A stretch of DNA of 48,874 nt from Deltaproteobacteria bacterium. Its GTDB lineage: Bacteria > Myxococcota_A > UBA9160 > UBA6930. The stretch spans positions 1-48,874 of the forward strand of contig NYZB01000231.1 in NCBI GenBank assembly GCA_002687015.1. Direction: 5' to 3'. Of the stretch, positions 36,029 through 44,421 are shown one piece after another. Each line of letters starts with the position of its first letter. The first letter of the stretch is position 1. The position numbers and the translations under genes are program-made. A model generated the notes under the pieces. It did not search any database, had not been told where the DNA came from, and was given only the letters and a program-made list of their open reading frames with translations.

Positions 36029-37183
36029 ATGCGAAGCCCCTATCGCGGCGTGGCCATCGTGGGCGCCTACAACACCCAGCAGGCCAAGAAGCTGGTCGGC
36101 ATGCGCGAGTCGACGCTGCTCCTCGATGCCGTGCGGGGTACCCTCTCGGCCGCCGGCCTCGAGCCAGCGGACGTCGACGGCCTCAACGTCACGAGCTGGG
36201 TCACGCGGGTGAACTCCCGCGACGTCGCCCAGTGGTTCGGCGCCCGGCCCGTCTGGAACGGAAACTCACCTGCGGGCATCGAAGCCGTGCTGGAGGCGGC
36301 CGCCGCGATCGCGACCGGCCAATGCCACACCGCCCTGGTCGCCTCCGCACAGTGCGGCGAGTACACCGATCACAGCGCCACGATCTCCTGGACACGACCC
36401 AGCAACGAGTTCGTCGAGTGCTTTGGGCTCTACACCGCCGCCGAGTTCGCGTTGATGGCCCAGCGGCACATGCACGTCTACGGCACCAGGCGGGAAGCGC
36501 TCTCGGAGGTCGCGGCTGCCATCCGCATGAACGGCGCGCGGAACCCCGAGGCCGTGATGTACGGCAAGGAGGTCAGCCCGAACGACGTCGTCGCCTCGCG
36601 GATGGTGGCCGACCCCTTCCACCTGCTCGACTGCTGCATCAACTCCGAGGGCGGCGCCGGGCTGGTCTTGACGACCCAGGAGCGGGCCCGCGATCTGGAC
36701 GTGGAGCCGATCTACATCCTGGGTGGCGGGATGGACCGGCAGGGCATGGCCTACACCACGGCGCCCGTCTGGGATCGCTACGGCTGGGTGGGACGCAGGG
36801 CGGCGGAGATGGCCTTCGGGCAATGCGGCCTGCGGACGGCCGAGGTGGACGTCGCCGAGCTCTACGACCCCTTCTCCTTCGAGATCATCCGCCAGCTCGA
36901 GGCCTTCGGCTTCTGCAAGGAGGGCGAGGGAGGAGACTTCGTGATGGACGGGCGCATCCGCACGGGGGGCGAGCTACCCGTGGCCACCAACGGGGGCCTG
37001 CTCTCCTACAGCCACGCCGGTCTCGTCCAGATGCTGCAGAAGGCCGTGAACGCGGCCCTCCAGCTCCAGGGCAAGCTCCCGGCCGAGCTGACCGTGCCCG
37101 GAGCCAGGGTGGCCCTCGCCAGCAACGGCGGCTCGGGCGCCCTCTTCAGCGACGTGATGCTGGTCGGCAAGGAGCCCCTGTGA
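36029..37183 (+). CDS. Thiolase-like lipid-transfer protein (Ltp2-like aldolase candidate)
   Basis: Predicted 384-aa thiolase-superfamily protein of the SCP-x/lipid-transfer branch. The position of the thiolase nucleophile Cys is occupied by non-Cys residues in VWNGNSPAGIEAVLEA (about 75-82), so it should not act as a normal thiolase. YDPFSF near residue 278 and NGGLLSYSHAG near 325 correspond to the regions that carry the catalytic Tyr residues in Ltp2-type retro-aldolases. A GTG at 36011 is a possible alternative start. Its stop overlaps the GTG of the DUF35 gene (GTGA), indicating translational coupling. The likely role is retro-aldol cleavage of a side-chain beta-hydroxyacyl-CoA in complex with the DUF35 protein. 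Confidence 0.85.
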   Translation: MRSPYRGVAIVGAYNTQQAKKLVGMRESTLLLDAVRGTLSAAGLEPADVDGLNVTSWVTRVNSRDVAQWFGARPVWNGNSPAGIEAVLEAAAAIATGQCHTALVASAQCGEYTDHSATISWTRPSNEFVECFGLYTAAEFALMAQRHMHVYGTRREALSEVAAAIRMNGARNPEAVMYGKEVSPNDVVASRMVADPFHLLDCCINSEGGAGLVLTTQERARDLDVEPIYILGGGMDRQGMAYTTAPVWDRYGWVGRRAAEMAFGQCGLRTAEVDVAELYDPFSFEIIRQLEAFGFCKEGEGGDFVMDGRIRTGGELPVATNGGLLSYSHAGLVQMLQKAVNAALQLQGKLPAELTVPGARVALASNGGSGALFSDVMLVGKEPL

Positions 37184-37599
37184 GCGACGAGACGCCGATG
37201 ATCCCCTTGCCGCAGCCGACCGATCTCTCGAAGCCCCACTGGGAGGGCTGCCGCGAAGGCAAGCTGCGGGTCCAGCGCTGTGGAGAGTGCGGGCACTTCA
37301 TCTTCATCCCGCGCCCGACCTGCACGCGCTGTCTCTCGGAGGATCTCGAGTGGGTGGAGAGCACCGGCCGCGGCGTTCTCTACAGCCACACGACGGTGCA
37401 CCGGCCCCAGCGCCCCGAGTTCCAGGTGCCCTACGTGGTCGCGATCGTCGAGCTCGAAGAGGGCTGGCACATGCTCTCCAACCTGGTCGACGTGCCCCCG
37501 GGCAAAATCGCGATCGGAATGCCGGTCGAAGTGACCTTCCGGGAGATGACGGACGAGATCACCCTCCCCTTCTTCCGACCGGCCCCGCCCGATCGCTAG
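37180..37599 (+). CDS. DUF35 zinc-ribbon/OB-fold protein (Ltp2/thiolase partner)
   Basis: Predicted 139-aa protein with an N-terminal rubredoxin-like zinc ribbon and a C-terminal OB-fold. The four Cys are in CGECGHF and CTRC. The rest is a beta-rich domain (GVLYSHTTVHRP, PYVVAIVELEEGW). Such proteins bind acyl-CoA and form complexes with Ltp2-like aldolases and thiolase-like proteins. GTG 37180 overlaps the stop of the preceding gene, so the two are made in fixed proportion. Its TAG overlaps the stop of the converging flavoprotein gene in the sequence CTAG. Confidence 0.92.
   Translation: MSDETPMIPLPQPTDLSKPHWEGCREGKLRVQRCGECGHFIFIPRPTCTRCLSEDLEWVESTGRGVLYSHTTVHRPQRPEFQVPYVVAIVELEEGWHMLSNLVDVPPGKIAIGMPVEVTFREMTDEITLPFFRPAPPDR
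37596..37599. other. Shared CTAG: overlapping stop codons of convergent genes
   Basis: The plus-strand DUF35 gene ends with TAG at 37597-37599 and the minus-strand flavoprotein gene ends with TAG read from 37598 to 37596. The palindromic CTAG serves both stops, leaving no room for a terminator between the genes. Confidence 0.85.
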
Positions 37600-39530
37600 G
37601 ACGCGAGCTCGCCGACCGCGCGCCACGCCTGGTCGATCGCACAATCGAGATAGGCGCGAGCCCCGGAATCGGAGTTGGCGATGGCGATGCGGCCGAAGCG
37701 CTGGCGGCCAATCTCGTGAGGGGCCTCGCCAGGGCCGTGGTCGGGGTCGAAGAGCGGATTGGACGTGAAAGCGTAGCCATGGGGCCAGCGGTTCACGGCG
37801 ATCGCCTCGATGTCGCGGGCCGAGTCGAAGCCCCCCGCACCGAGCATGCCCGCCAGGTGGCCACGGATTTCGCGCTCGATCATCTCGAAGGGGGTGCCGA
37901 GCAACAGGTGGCGACCGAGCCGAGACTGCTCCTGGGGCGGCAGCCCGGGGTGGGTCACGGCCTTGATCATGTGGAGCACGATGGGATCGTCGGGCTCGGT
38001 GCTGAAATGGTAGGCCCCGAGCTGGACCGGGAAATCCAGCATCGCCACGGGGTGCCAGCTCCCGGGACAGTGCGCGAAGGCGAGGCCGAGCTCCTTGAAG
38101 GCGTTCCAGCTTCGCAGCAGCACGTTGGTGGAGACCAGGGGGATCTTCACCAGGGAGGCGAGCGCTTCCTTCTGCGCGGCGGGAAGCTCCGGGCAAAGGT
38201 AAGGGATCGCCATGTTGTAGCAGGCGAGGACCACCCGCCGGGCACGCACCTGCTCCGTCCGGCCTTCGCGCACGTAGGTCACGTCCACCCGCTCAGCGCT
38301 CCTTGCGTCGCCGTCGTGCTGGACCCGCACGACCGTACTCCCGAGGCGCAGCCGGACCTCGGCGTCACTCCGATCGAGAGCCGCGTAGTCGAAGGGGGCG
38401 GTGACCGTGTCTTCCATGGTCGTAGCCTCGGCCACGGCCGGAATGAGACCGCGCACGAGCAGGCGTGCAACCGACGCGTTGCCGTCGGGGAAGTGGTAGT
38501 GGTAGGGCTCGAGAGAGAGCGAGAGCGCCCCGCGGATCAGACCTTCGAGACTCCCCAGACTGGTAGAGCCGAGCCCGGGCAGGCCCACGGCCAGGGCGTC
38601 GAGGGCTGGCGCGACCTCGATCCCGTGGCCGAAGTAGGAGCTGGGGATGTCCTGCAGCAGCGCGAGCACCTCGGGCTCCTCGATCCCGAGATGGCGGGTC
38701 AGGAAGTCGCGGTAGGAGATCTTCTGGAGGAAGCCGGGCTCGGAAAAGATGGAGTGGTCGGGGAGCCTGTCTTCCGAGGCGAAGCAGAGGCGCTGCAGCT
38801 CGCGCCTGGCCGGCTCGGAGAGCGGCATCTGCTCGATCGCGTCGGCGATCGCCACGCCGGAGGGCGCGACGGGCAGGAAGAGCGAGGGATCGACGAACTC
38901 CGACCGGACGACGCGATCCACACCGTAGTGGGCACGGTCGAAGTAGATGCCCGCCGCCAGCCCGTTGCGGCGGAAGAAATCCACGTCGTAGGCGTCGCGC
39001 AGGCGCTTCCGGTCGGCACCGATCCGATCGAGGAGCCCCTTCGCCTCGTCGCTGTAGGAGGATGGGGCCTCCAACGATTGACTTCCGCCGTAGCCGAGGA
39101 TCGTGCGGCCCTTCCACTCGAACTCGTTGCGCTTCGCATGGCCACCGAAGTCGTCGTGGTTCTCGAGCAGGAGCACGCGTGCGCCGGGGTGTTGCTCGCG
39201 AAAGAAGAAGGCCGCCGCCAGGCCGCTGACTCCTGCGCCGACCACCACCAGGTCGTACTCCTCGGTGTCGGGCTGCGTCGGCAGCCCCCAGTCCCTTCGC
39301 TTGGCGAGCGCCATCTCGTGGGCGACCTCGAAGGAGCCCGGGTGACTCCCGCGCAGGCCCAGCCGGGAGGGCGGATGGCCGGACGGGTCGAGGGGCCTGC
39401 CCGAAGAGCCGACCGGGCCGGCGGGAGGCGCGCCGGGTGAGGGCGCGCACCCGGGCGCGAGCCCGGCCCCGGCCACGAGGCCGCCGACGGCGCCATGCAG
39501 GAAGTCGCGCCGGGAGATCCTCCGGCCCAT
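37596..39530 (-). CDS. Tat-exported FAD oxidoreductase, spermidine dehydrogenase-like
   Basis: Predicted 644-aa flavoprotein. A twin-arginine leader (GRRISRRDFLHG with a following hydrophobic stretch) starts at Met 39530, which has GGGAG upstream; a longer start at 39557 is possible. The FAD-binding Rossmann motif is LVVVGAGVSGLAAAFFF, followed by ENHDDFGGHAKRNEF and GYGGSQSLEAPSSYS. That sequence of motifs is like bacterial spermidine dehydrogenases (SpdH) and related amine-oxidase-fold proteins. It would act in the periplasm; polyamine is the best guess for substrate but many homologues are uncharacterised. Divergent from the TetR regulator gene, which probably controls it. Confidence 0.82.
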   Translation of the reverse strand: MGRRISRRDFLHGAVGGLVAGAGLAPGCAPSPGAPPAGPVGSSGRPLDPSGHPPSRLGLRGSHPGSFEVAHEMALAKRRDWGLPTQPDTEEYDLVVVGAGVSGLAAAFFFREQHPGARVLLLENHDDFGGHAKRNEFEWKGRTILGYGGSQSLEAPSSYSDEAKGLLDRIGADRKRLRDAYDVDFFRRNGLAAGIYFDRAHYGVDRVVRSEFVDPSLFLPVAPSGVAIADAIEQMPLSEPARRELQRLCFASEDRLPDHSIFSEPGFLQKISYRDFLTRHLGIEEPEVLALLQDIPSSYFGHGIEVAPALDALAVGLPGLGSTSLGSLEGLIRGALSLSLEPYHYHFPDGNASVARLLVRGLIPAVAEATTMEDTVTAPFDYAALDRSDAEVRLRLGSTVVRVQHDGDARSAERVDVTYVREGRTEQVRARRVVLACYNMAIPYLCPELPAAQKEALASLVKIPLVSTNVLLRSWNAFKELGLAFAHCPGSWHPVAMLDFPVQLGAYHFSTEPDDPIVLHMIKAVTHPGLPPQEQSRLGRHLLLGTPFEMIEREIRGHLAGMLGAGGFDSARDIEAIAVNRWPHGYAFTSNPLFDPDHGPGEAPHEIGRQRFGRIAIANSDSGARAYLDCAIDQAWRAVGELAS

Positions 39531-39567
39531 TCCCAGCTCCCGGTCCCTGCCTTCCATGCGGACAATA

Positions 39568-39583
39568 TATCATCAATATGATA
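39568..39583. promoter_or_regulatory. Palindromic operator candidate for the TetR regulator
   Basis: TATCAT-CAAT-ATGATA is a 6-bp perfect inverted repeat in an unusually AT-rich 30-bp stretch between the divergent flavoprotein and TetR genes. It lies 11-26 bp before the TetR ATG. Position and symmetry fit an operator through which the TetR protein represses both genes. Core promoter elements (TATATT on the minus strand) overlap it. Confidence 0.55.
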
Positions 39584-39593
39584 AAAAAGGCGA

Positions 39594-40187
39594 ATGGGAC
39601 GCCCGAGCCTCGGAGCCCAACGCCGCGAGCAGATCCTGGAGGCCTTCGAGCGTTGCCTGGTCGCCCAGGGCCTGGAGGCCACGACCCTCGAAGCGGTGGC
39701 GAAGGAGGCGGGGGTCCAGCGCGCCGCCATCCGGCACTTCGTCGGCAACCGGGACGAGCTGATCGCGGCCCTGGTCGACCATCTCACGGAGAAGTACCGC
39801 TCCGCGTACCAGGCGGAGCTCCGCCCGCGGCTCGTGGCCGGCGAGGGCGCAGAGGCGGCTCTCGACTACCTCTTCCTGGGTGGCTTCGTCTCCGACCTCG
39901 ACCGGGAAGGCCGAGCGACCGAGGCGCTGCGCGCGGCGGCCGCCTCCGAAGAGGGCACCAGGAAGTCACTGAGGAAGATGTACGACGCCTTCGAGAGGGA
40001 GATCTTCGGCCTGCTCCAGGCCGTCCATCCGCACGCCGATCCGGGGCGCGCCCGGGGCGTCGCCTACGCGGTCATGTGCCTCGCGGAGGAGAGCGCCTTC
40101 ATGCAGGCACTGGGCTTCCCGGGCAGGCGCAGACGCGCCGCGCGAAACGCCGCCGCCCTGCTCGTCGACTCGCTCCGAAAGGGCTGA
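39594..40187 (+). CDS. TetR/AcrR-family transcriptional regulator
   Basis: Predicted 197-aa regulator with an N-terminal helix-turn-helix (RREQILEAFERCLVAQGLEATTLEAVAKEAGVQRAAIRHFVGNRDELI, shown here only as a domain description) and a variable ligand-binding C-terminal domain. The HTH pattern is standard for TetR. ATG 39594 follows AAAAAAGGCGA. The divergent flavoprotein gene is the natural target, with the palindrome between. The ligand is unknown. Confidence 0.9.
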   Translation: MGRPSLGAQRREQILEAFERCLVAQGLEATTLEAVAKEAGVQRAAIRHFVGNRDELIAALVDHLTEKYRSAYQAELRPRLVAGEGAEAALDYLFLGGFVSDLDREGRATEALRAAAASEEGTRKSLRKMYDAFEREIFGLLQAVHPHADPGRARGVAYAVMCLAEESAFMQALGFPGRRRRAARNAAALLVDSLRKG

Positions 40188-40230
40188 CCCGCCGCCGGTG
40201 TTCGCGGCCCGGCGAGGAAGCTCGGCCGGG

Positions 40231-41187
40231 TCAGGGCGCCTCCCGTTCCCAGCGATGCGCCATCGGAAGATCGGTGAGCAGGCTGATTCGCTCGTTCACG
40301 CGGTACTCCACGGGAAGGAGCCCCTCGCCTTCGGCCTCGCCAGCACGAATCGACAGGAGAGTGCGCTGGAGATCCCGCACGTCACCGAAGCCGGTTCGCG
40401 GAGCGCCGGGGGGCGCAGCGCGATGGCCAGCCCAGATGACGGCGTCCTCGGCCAGGATCTCCAGGAGGCGATCGGCCGTCCACAGGTAGTCGCCCAGCGA
40501 CGAGTTCGGAAGGAACGCGAAGAGTGGAGCAGGGTAGAGGTAGTCACCGCTGAAGAGCTGATGCCGCTCGGCGTCGTGGAGCGCCATCGAGTCGCGGGTG
40601 TGACCCGGTGCGTGGAGCAAACGCAGGCTTCGGCCGCCGAGATCGACCTCCTCGCCCGGTGCCCACCAGTGGGTCACGTGGAGGGGCCGTAGCGGCCGCC
40701 CTTCGAGGTAGCCCAGGTGCTCGGTCTCGGTGGGAAGGAGAACGCCGTCCGGAGCGCGGGCCCGCAAGTATGGGAGATCGATCATTCCGACCTGCTCGAA
40801 GCGGTGGACGTTGCCCACGTGGTCGTAGTGCAGGTGGGAGGGAAGCGCGATCACCGGCAATGCCGTCAGCGAGTCGACGACGGGCCGGATGTCGCGTTCA
40901 CCGGGACCGGAATCGAAGAGCAGGGCGCGCTCGCTCCCCAGGATCAGGTAGCTCCAGGTCTGCTGGAAGTAGCGCGGCTCCCCGATGGCGACGGTCGCGT
41001 CGTCGATCCACTCCACGGTGAAGTAGTCGTCGAACCACTCGACTCCCGGCCCCTCCTCGGAGGCGGGCTCGAGGGCCGGCGGCTCGCCTTCCTGGAGCCA
41101 TCCGAAGAGCCGCAAGTAGAGGTTCCGGTGGTCGCCGCAGCCCGTGAGCAGGACCGCGATCGTCAGGAGAAGAGCCGCGCGACCCAT
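40231..41187 (-). CDS. Metallo-beta-lactamase-fold lipoprotein
   Basis: Predicted 318-aa MBL-fold hydrolase with a lipoprotein signal peptide ending in the lipobox LLTGC. The metal-binding motif is HLHYDH, followed by APGHTRDS, SGDYLYP and WAGHR in canonical order, so both metal sites look intact. It would be membrane-anchored in the periplasm; its substrate may be a thioester, lactone or phosphodiester. Its ATG overlaps the TGA of the upstream CoA-transferase gene by one base (TGATG), so translation is probably coupled. The frame is open back to 41679 but that part is antisense-like and not coding. Confidence 0.9.
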   Translation of the reverse strand: MGRAALLLTIAVLLTGCGDHRNLYLRLFGWLQEGEPPALEPASEEGPGVEWFDDYFTVEWIDDATVAIGEPRYFQQTWSYLILGSERALLFDSGPGERDIRPVVDSLTALPVIALPSHLHYDHVGNVHRFEQVGMIDLPYLRARAPDGVLLPTETEHLGYLEGRPLRPLHVTHWWAPGEEVDLGGRSLRLLHAPGHTRDSMALHDAERHQLFSGDYLYPAPLFAFLPNSSLGDYLWTADRLLEILAEDAVIWAGHRAAPPGAPRTGFGDVRDLQRTLLSIRAGEAEGEGLLPVEYRVNERISLLTDLPMAHRWEREAP

Positions 41188-43583
41188 CAGAAGCGCGGCG
41201 CGCTTCCGATCACGCCCTCCTCCTCGAGACGGGCGAGCGCCTCGTCGTCCACTCCGAGAAGCCCACCCAGGATCTCCCGATTGTGTTCGCCCAGGGTGGG
41301 TGTGGGCCGGCGGATCCAGGGCTCTCCGGCCTCGTCTCGCGAGACGTAGCGGAAGGGCACGATCGGGATCGGGTGCTGGCCGACCTCGGAGTGGTGCAGC
41401 TCCTCGAAGAAGCCGTGTGCCACGAGCTGCGGGTGGAGATAGGCCGCACGCCCGTCGAAGACGGGCGCGGCGGGGATGCCCTCGGCGAGCAGCTCCTTCA
41501 AGGTGCGGTCGAGATCGCGCTCGGCGGTCCAGGCCGAGAGCTGGTCGTCGATGCGGTCGTGGGCGGCGCGCCGCCCGCGCAGGGTCTCGAGATCTTGCGC
41601 CTGCATCCACTCGGGATCGCCGACCACCCGGCACAGGGCGGCCCATTGCTCGTCGTCCTCGATCGAGAGGGCCAGCCACTGCTCTTCGCCGCGGCAGCGG
41701 TAGAGACCCTGGGGCGCAGCGCCGAAGAAGCGGTTGCCGTCACGCTCCATGCGGAAGCCCTCGGCGCCGAACTCGACGATCTGCTCGGCCGCCGCGTTGA
41801 GCGCGCCCTCCACCATGGCGCACTCGACGAGCGAGCCCCGCCCGGTGCGCTCCCGCTCCTGCAACGCCACCAGGGTGGCGAAGGCGGCGTGCATCCCGGC
41901 CAGGGGGTCGCAGGGCCCGCGCTGGATGCGCGGCTGGTCGTGCTCGTGACCCGTGAGCCAGGCCAGCCCGGTGATCTGCTCCATGGTCTGGGCAAAGCCC
42001 ACGTGGTCGCGCCAGGGGCCGCTGAGGCCGAAGGCGGGCATCCGCACCATGACGGTTCGGGGGCTCCGCGCGTGCACCGCCTCCCAGTCGAGACCGAACT
42101 GCTCCACCACGCGAGGCGAGTAGTTCTCGACGAACACATCGCACTGCTCGATGAGCCGCATGCAGATGTCGCGGCCCCGCTCGTCTGCCAGGTTCAGCGT
42201 GAGGCCCCGCTTGTTGAGGTTCGCTCCCAGGAAGAGACCCGAATACTCCCACCAGCGTTCGTGCTGGCCGAAGAACATGCCGCCGACCATGCGCATGCCG
42301 TCGGGCCGGTGGGCGGCCTCGAGGTGGATCACGTCGGCGCCCAGCGTCGCGAGCATCTGTGTCGACGAGGGCCCGGCCCACCAGGCCGTGGCGTCCAGTA
42401 CGCGCACGCCGGCCAGCGGAAGCTCGCGCTCCCCACCCTCGGAGGCAGGAGCAGCGCGATCGCGGGCTTCGATGGCGCCGGTGTGCTGCCCCAGGGTCGG
42501 TGCCGGAGCCAGTGCTCGCGCACCGGTGCCGTCGATCAGATAGGGGGATCGCGGCTGGAGGAAGCCCCCGCGCGGGTTCTTCACGAAGACGCCGCGCGCC
42601 CGGAAGTGCTCGTGCTGAAGGACCGTCGCCCCGTCGTGCACGGGCGCCACGGGGATCCGCAGGAGGGACGCACGCTCCACGATCTCGGCCGTCGTGTGTC
42701 GAGTGGTCCACTCGCGAACGCCCGCGTTCCACTCGTCACGCCGCTCCCAGCGGGTCGCGATCGCTGCCAACCCCTCGTCGCCACGCCACGCCGTCTTCTC
42801 GATCAGCAGGAGGAAGTCCTCGAACTGCTGCCGGGAGTTGGTGTTGAAGCCGACCCAGCCATCGAGAGTCGGCTCGATCGAGGGAATCTCGACCGTGCGG
42901 GCAGGTTGGGTCAGCTCTGGACGCCCGGCCAGGCTCGTCATCAGGTCGCCGTAGAGTCCGGCGGCGATGTTCATCACCTCGAGCAGCGAGAAGTCGATCC
43001 ACTCCCCGTGCCCGGTGCGGCGGGCCCGCTGGGTTGCCGCCAGCGCGGCCACGGCCGCGAAGGTGCCGCCGATCCAGAAGGTGGTCTGGCCGCCGGCCAT
43101 GATCGGCGGATCTTCGGGAAGGCCACGACCCGCGATCGACCCGCATTCGGCCTGGATCGTGAACTCGCTCCAGGGTCGGCCGACGTAGGGGCCGGTCTGG
43201 CCGTAGGGGCTGATCGAGAGGACCACCAGCCGGGGGTCGGCGGCCCGAAGGGCTCGACCCTCCGGACCGCCGTCGTCCATTCCAGGCACCGTGGACTCGA
43301 CGACCAGGTCGGCGCCCGCCACGAGGGCCCGCACCTCTTCGTCGCCGGACCCTCCGACGACGCCCCGTTTCGACGCGTGCAGGAAGCGAAACAGCGCACC
43401 GTCCTCGCCTTCGGGGAGGGGACCGCGGGCCGCGGAGCGCCGCCGAAGTGGGTCGCCCCCGGGCGGCTCCACCTTGATGACGTCCGCGCCGGCGTCGGCG
43501 AGGAGCTTCGTGGCGTACCCACCGGCGATCCCGGTGGAGAAGTCGACCACGCGGATAGCCGCCAGGCGGCCGGGTTCGCTCAA
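41187..43583 (-). CDS. Tandem (two-domain) CaiB/BaiF CoA-transferase
   Basis: Predicted 798-aa protein with two complete family III CoA-transferase domains in one chain, residues 1-395 and 400-798. Each half opens with the family signature (VVDFSTGIAGGYATKLLADAGADVIKVEPP; VRVLDATAWWAGPSSTQMLATLGADVIHLE). The catalytic Asp is clear only in the second half, GPCDPLAGMHA near residue 560; the corresponding stretch of the first half, GGQTTFWIGG near 164, has no Asp. The first half may be structural. TTG 43583 is chosen because GGAGGA stands seven bases upstream; the frame runs open to 43697. Translationally coupled to the MBL lipoprotein. Substrate unknown. Confidence 0.88.
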   Translation of the reverse strand: MSEPGRLAAIRVVDFSTGIAGGYATKLLADAGADVIKVEPPGGDPLRRRSAARGPLPEGEDGALFRFLHASKRGVVGGSGDEEVRALVAGADLVVESTVPGMDDGGPEGRALRAADPRLVVLSISPYGQTGPYVGRPWSEFTIQAECGSIAGRGLPEDPPIMAGGQTTFWIGGTFAAVAALAATQRARRTGHGEWIDFSLLEVMNIAAGLYGDLMTSLAGRPELTQPARTVEIPSIEPTLDGWVGFNTNSRQQFEDFLLLIEKTAWRGDEGLAAIATRWERRDEWNAGVREWTTRHTTAEIVERASLLRIPVAPVHDGATVLQHEHFRARGVFVKNPRGGFLQPRSPYLIDGTGARALAPAPTLGQHTGAIEARDRAAPASEGGERELPLAGVRVLDATAWWAGPSSTQMLATLGADVIHLEAAHRPDGMRMVGGMFFGQHERWWEYSGLFLGANLNKRGLTLNLADERGRDICMRLIEQCDVFVENYSPRVVEQFGLDWEAVHARSPRTVMVRMPAFGLSGPWRDHVGFAQTMEQITGLAWLTGHEHDQPRIQRGPCDPLAGMHAAFATLVALQERERTGRGSLVECAMVEGALNAAAEQIVEFGAEGFRMERDGNRFFGAAPQGLYRCRGEEQWLALSIEDDEQWAALCRVVGDPEWMQAQDLETLRGRRAAHDRIDDQLSAWTAERDLDRTLKELLAEGIPAAPVFDGRAAYLHPQLVAHGFFEELHHSEVGQHPIPIVPFRYVSRDEAGEPWIRRPTPTLGEHNREILGGLLGVDDEALARLEEEGVIGSAPRF

Positions 43584-43590
43584 TGCAATC

Positions 43591-43596
43591 TCCTCC
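43591..43596 (-). promoter_or_regulatory. Ribosome-binding site supporting the TTG start of the tandem CoA-transferase
   Basis: On the minus strand GGAGGA stands seven bases before TTG 43583. It is the only strong site near the N-terminal homology and supports this non-ATG start. Confidence 0.65.
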
Positions 43597-43734
43597 GGGT
43601 CGCGATGCCCCGCGACCGCAGAGGGTGCCACAGCGGAGCGTCCGGCAGGGTAGGAGTTGCTCCGGGGAGGGCCCATCCGATGGGAAGGAGGCAGCACCTC
43701 CGCGAGCCGGCCATCCGGGGAGCTTGGGTGGAAG

Positions 43735-44421
43735 CTAGGAAGCCTCCGGGGCGAAGAGACCGCGGGCTTCGAGGTGCGCGACCACTCGCTGACCGAGGGC
43801 GCTGTGCATGGCGAGGCAACGGCGGGCGGCCTCCTCCGCCTCGCCCGCCCGCATCGCCTTGGCGATTTCGAGGAAGCCCTCCCGAGCGATCCCCGACGAG
43901 CCGGGGATCACGGCGAAGAAGTTGCCGGGGACGAGTCCGGACAGCGCCCTGACCAGTTCGCGCAGACGCGGCGACCCGCCCACCTCCTGCAACCGGGCGT
44001 GGAAACGCGTGACCCGGTCGCAGAGGAGGGCGGCGTCCTCGGCAGCCTCGATCGAAGCCGCCAGCCCCGCGAGCTCGGTGAGCGCTTCCCCGCCTGCCCG
44101 TTCCACCGCACGCCGGATCGCCTGGCCGTAGATCAGACCGTAGAGCTCGTAGTGGTCTTCGATCGCAGCGGAATCGAAGGCGTTCACGTAGGCGCCGCGA
44201 TGAGGCTCGATGCGGACGACCCCCTCTCGCGCCAGGCCGGCCAGCGCCTCGCGTACCGGGATGCGGCTCACACCGAGTGCGTCCGCGATCTGCTGCTGGG
44301 GCACCTTCTCGCCCGGGCGCAGCTCCCCGTCGAAGACCAGACGGCGCACGTGCGCCGCGACGGCCTCGCTGGCGTTCGGCCGAACCAGTCGATCGGCGCT
44401 GCGGCCGGCGCCCTCAGCCAT
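43735..44421 (-). CDS. GntR-family (FCD) transcriptional regulator
   Basis: Predicted 228-aa regulator. The winged HTH has the GntR pattern ([20 protein letters not shown], then [20 protein letters not shown]) and the C-terminal FCD-type helical domain carries His/Asp metal-binding residues typical of FadR-subfamily sensors (FHARLQE region). ATG 44421 lies inside the last codons of the ferredoxin gene (8-bp overlap), so it is co-translated with it. A palindrome upstream of that operon fits GntR operators, suggesting autoregulation. It may control the CoA-transferase genes 151 bp downstream. Confidence 0.9.
   Translation of the reverse strand: MAEGAGRSADRLVRPNASEAVAAHVRRLVFDGELRPGEKVPQQQIADALGVSRIPVREALAGLAREGVVRIEPHRGAYVNAFDSAAIEDHYELYGLIYGQAIRRAVERAGGEALTELAGLAASIEAAEDAALLCDRVTRFHARLQEVGGSPRLRELVRALSGLVPGNFFAVIPGSSGIAREGFLEIAKAMRAGEAEEAARRCLAMHSALGQRVVAHLEARGLFAPEAS

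Noticed and set aside
34561-37599. 1012-aa plus-strand ORF
   Set aside because: Only the last 139 codons are real (DUF35 protein from GTG 37180); the rest is a shifted reading of the synthetase, SDR and thiolase genes.
39541-39600. Phage or IS attachment site suggested by the AT-rich patch
   Set aside because: The patch is 30 bp, symmetric and placed between divergent regulator and target genes, so an operator/promoter explains it; no integrase or duplicated target is seen.
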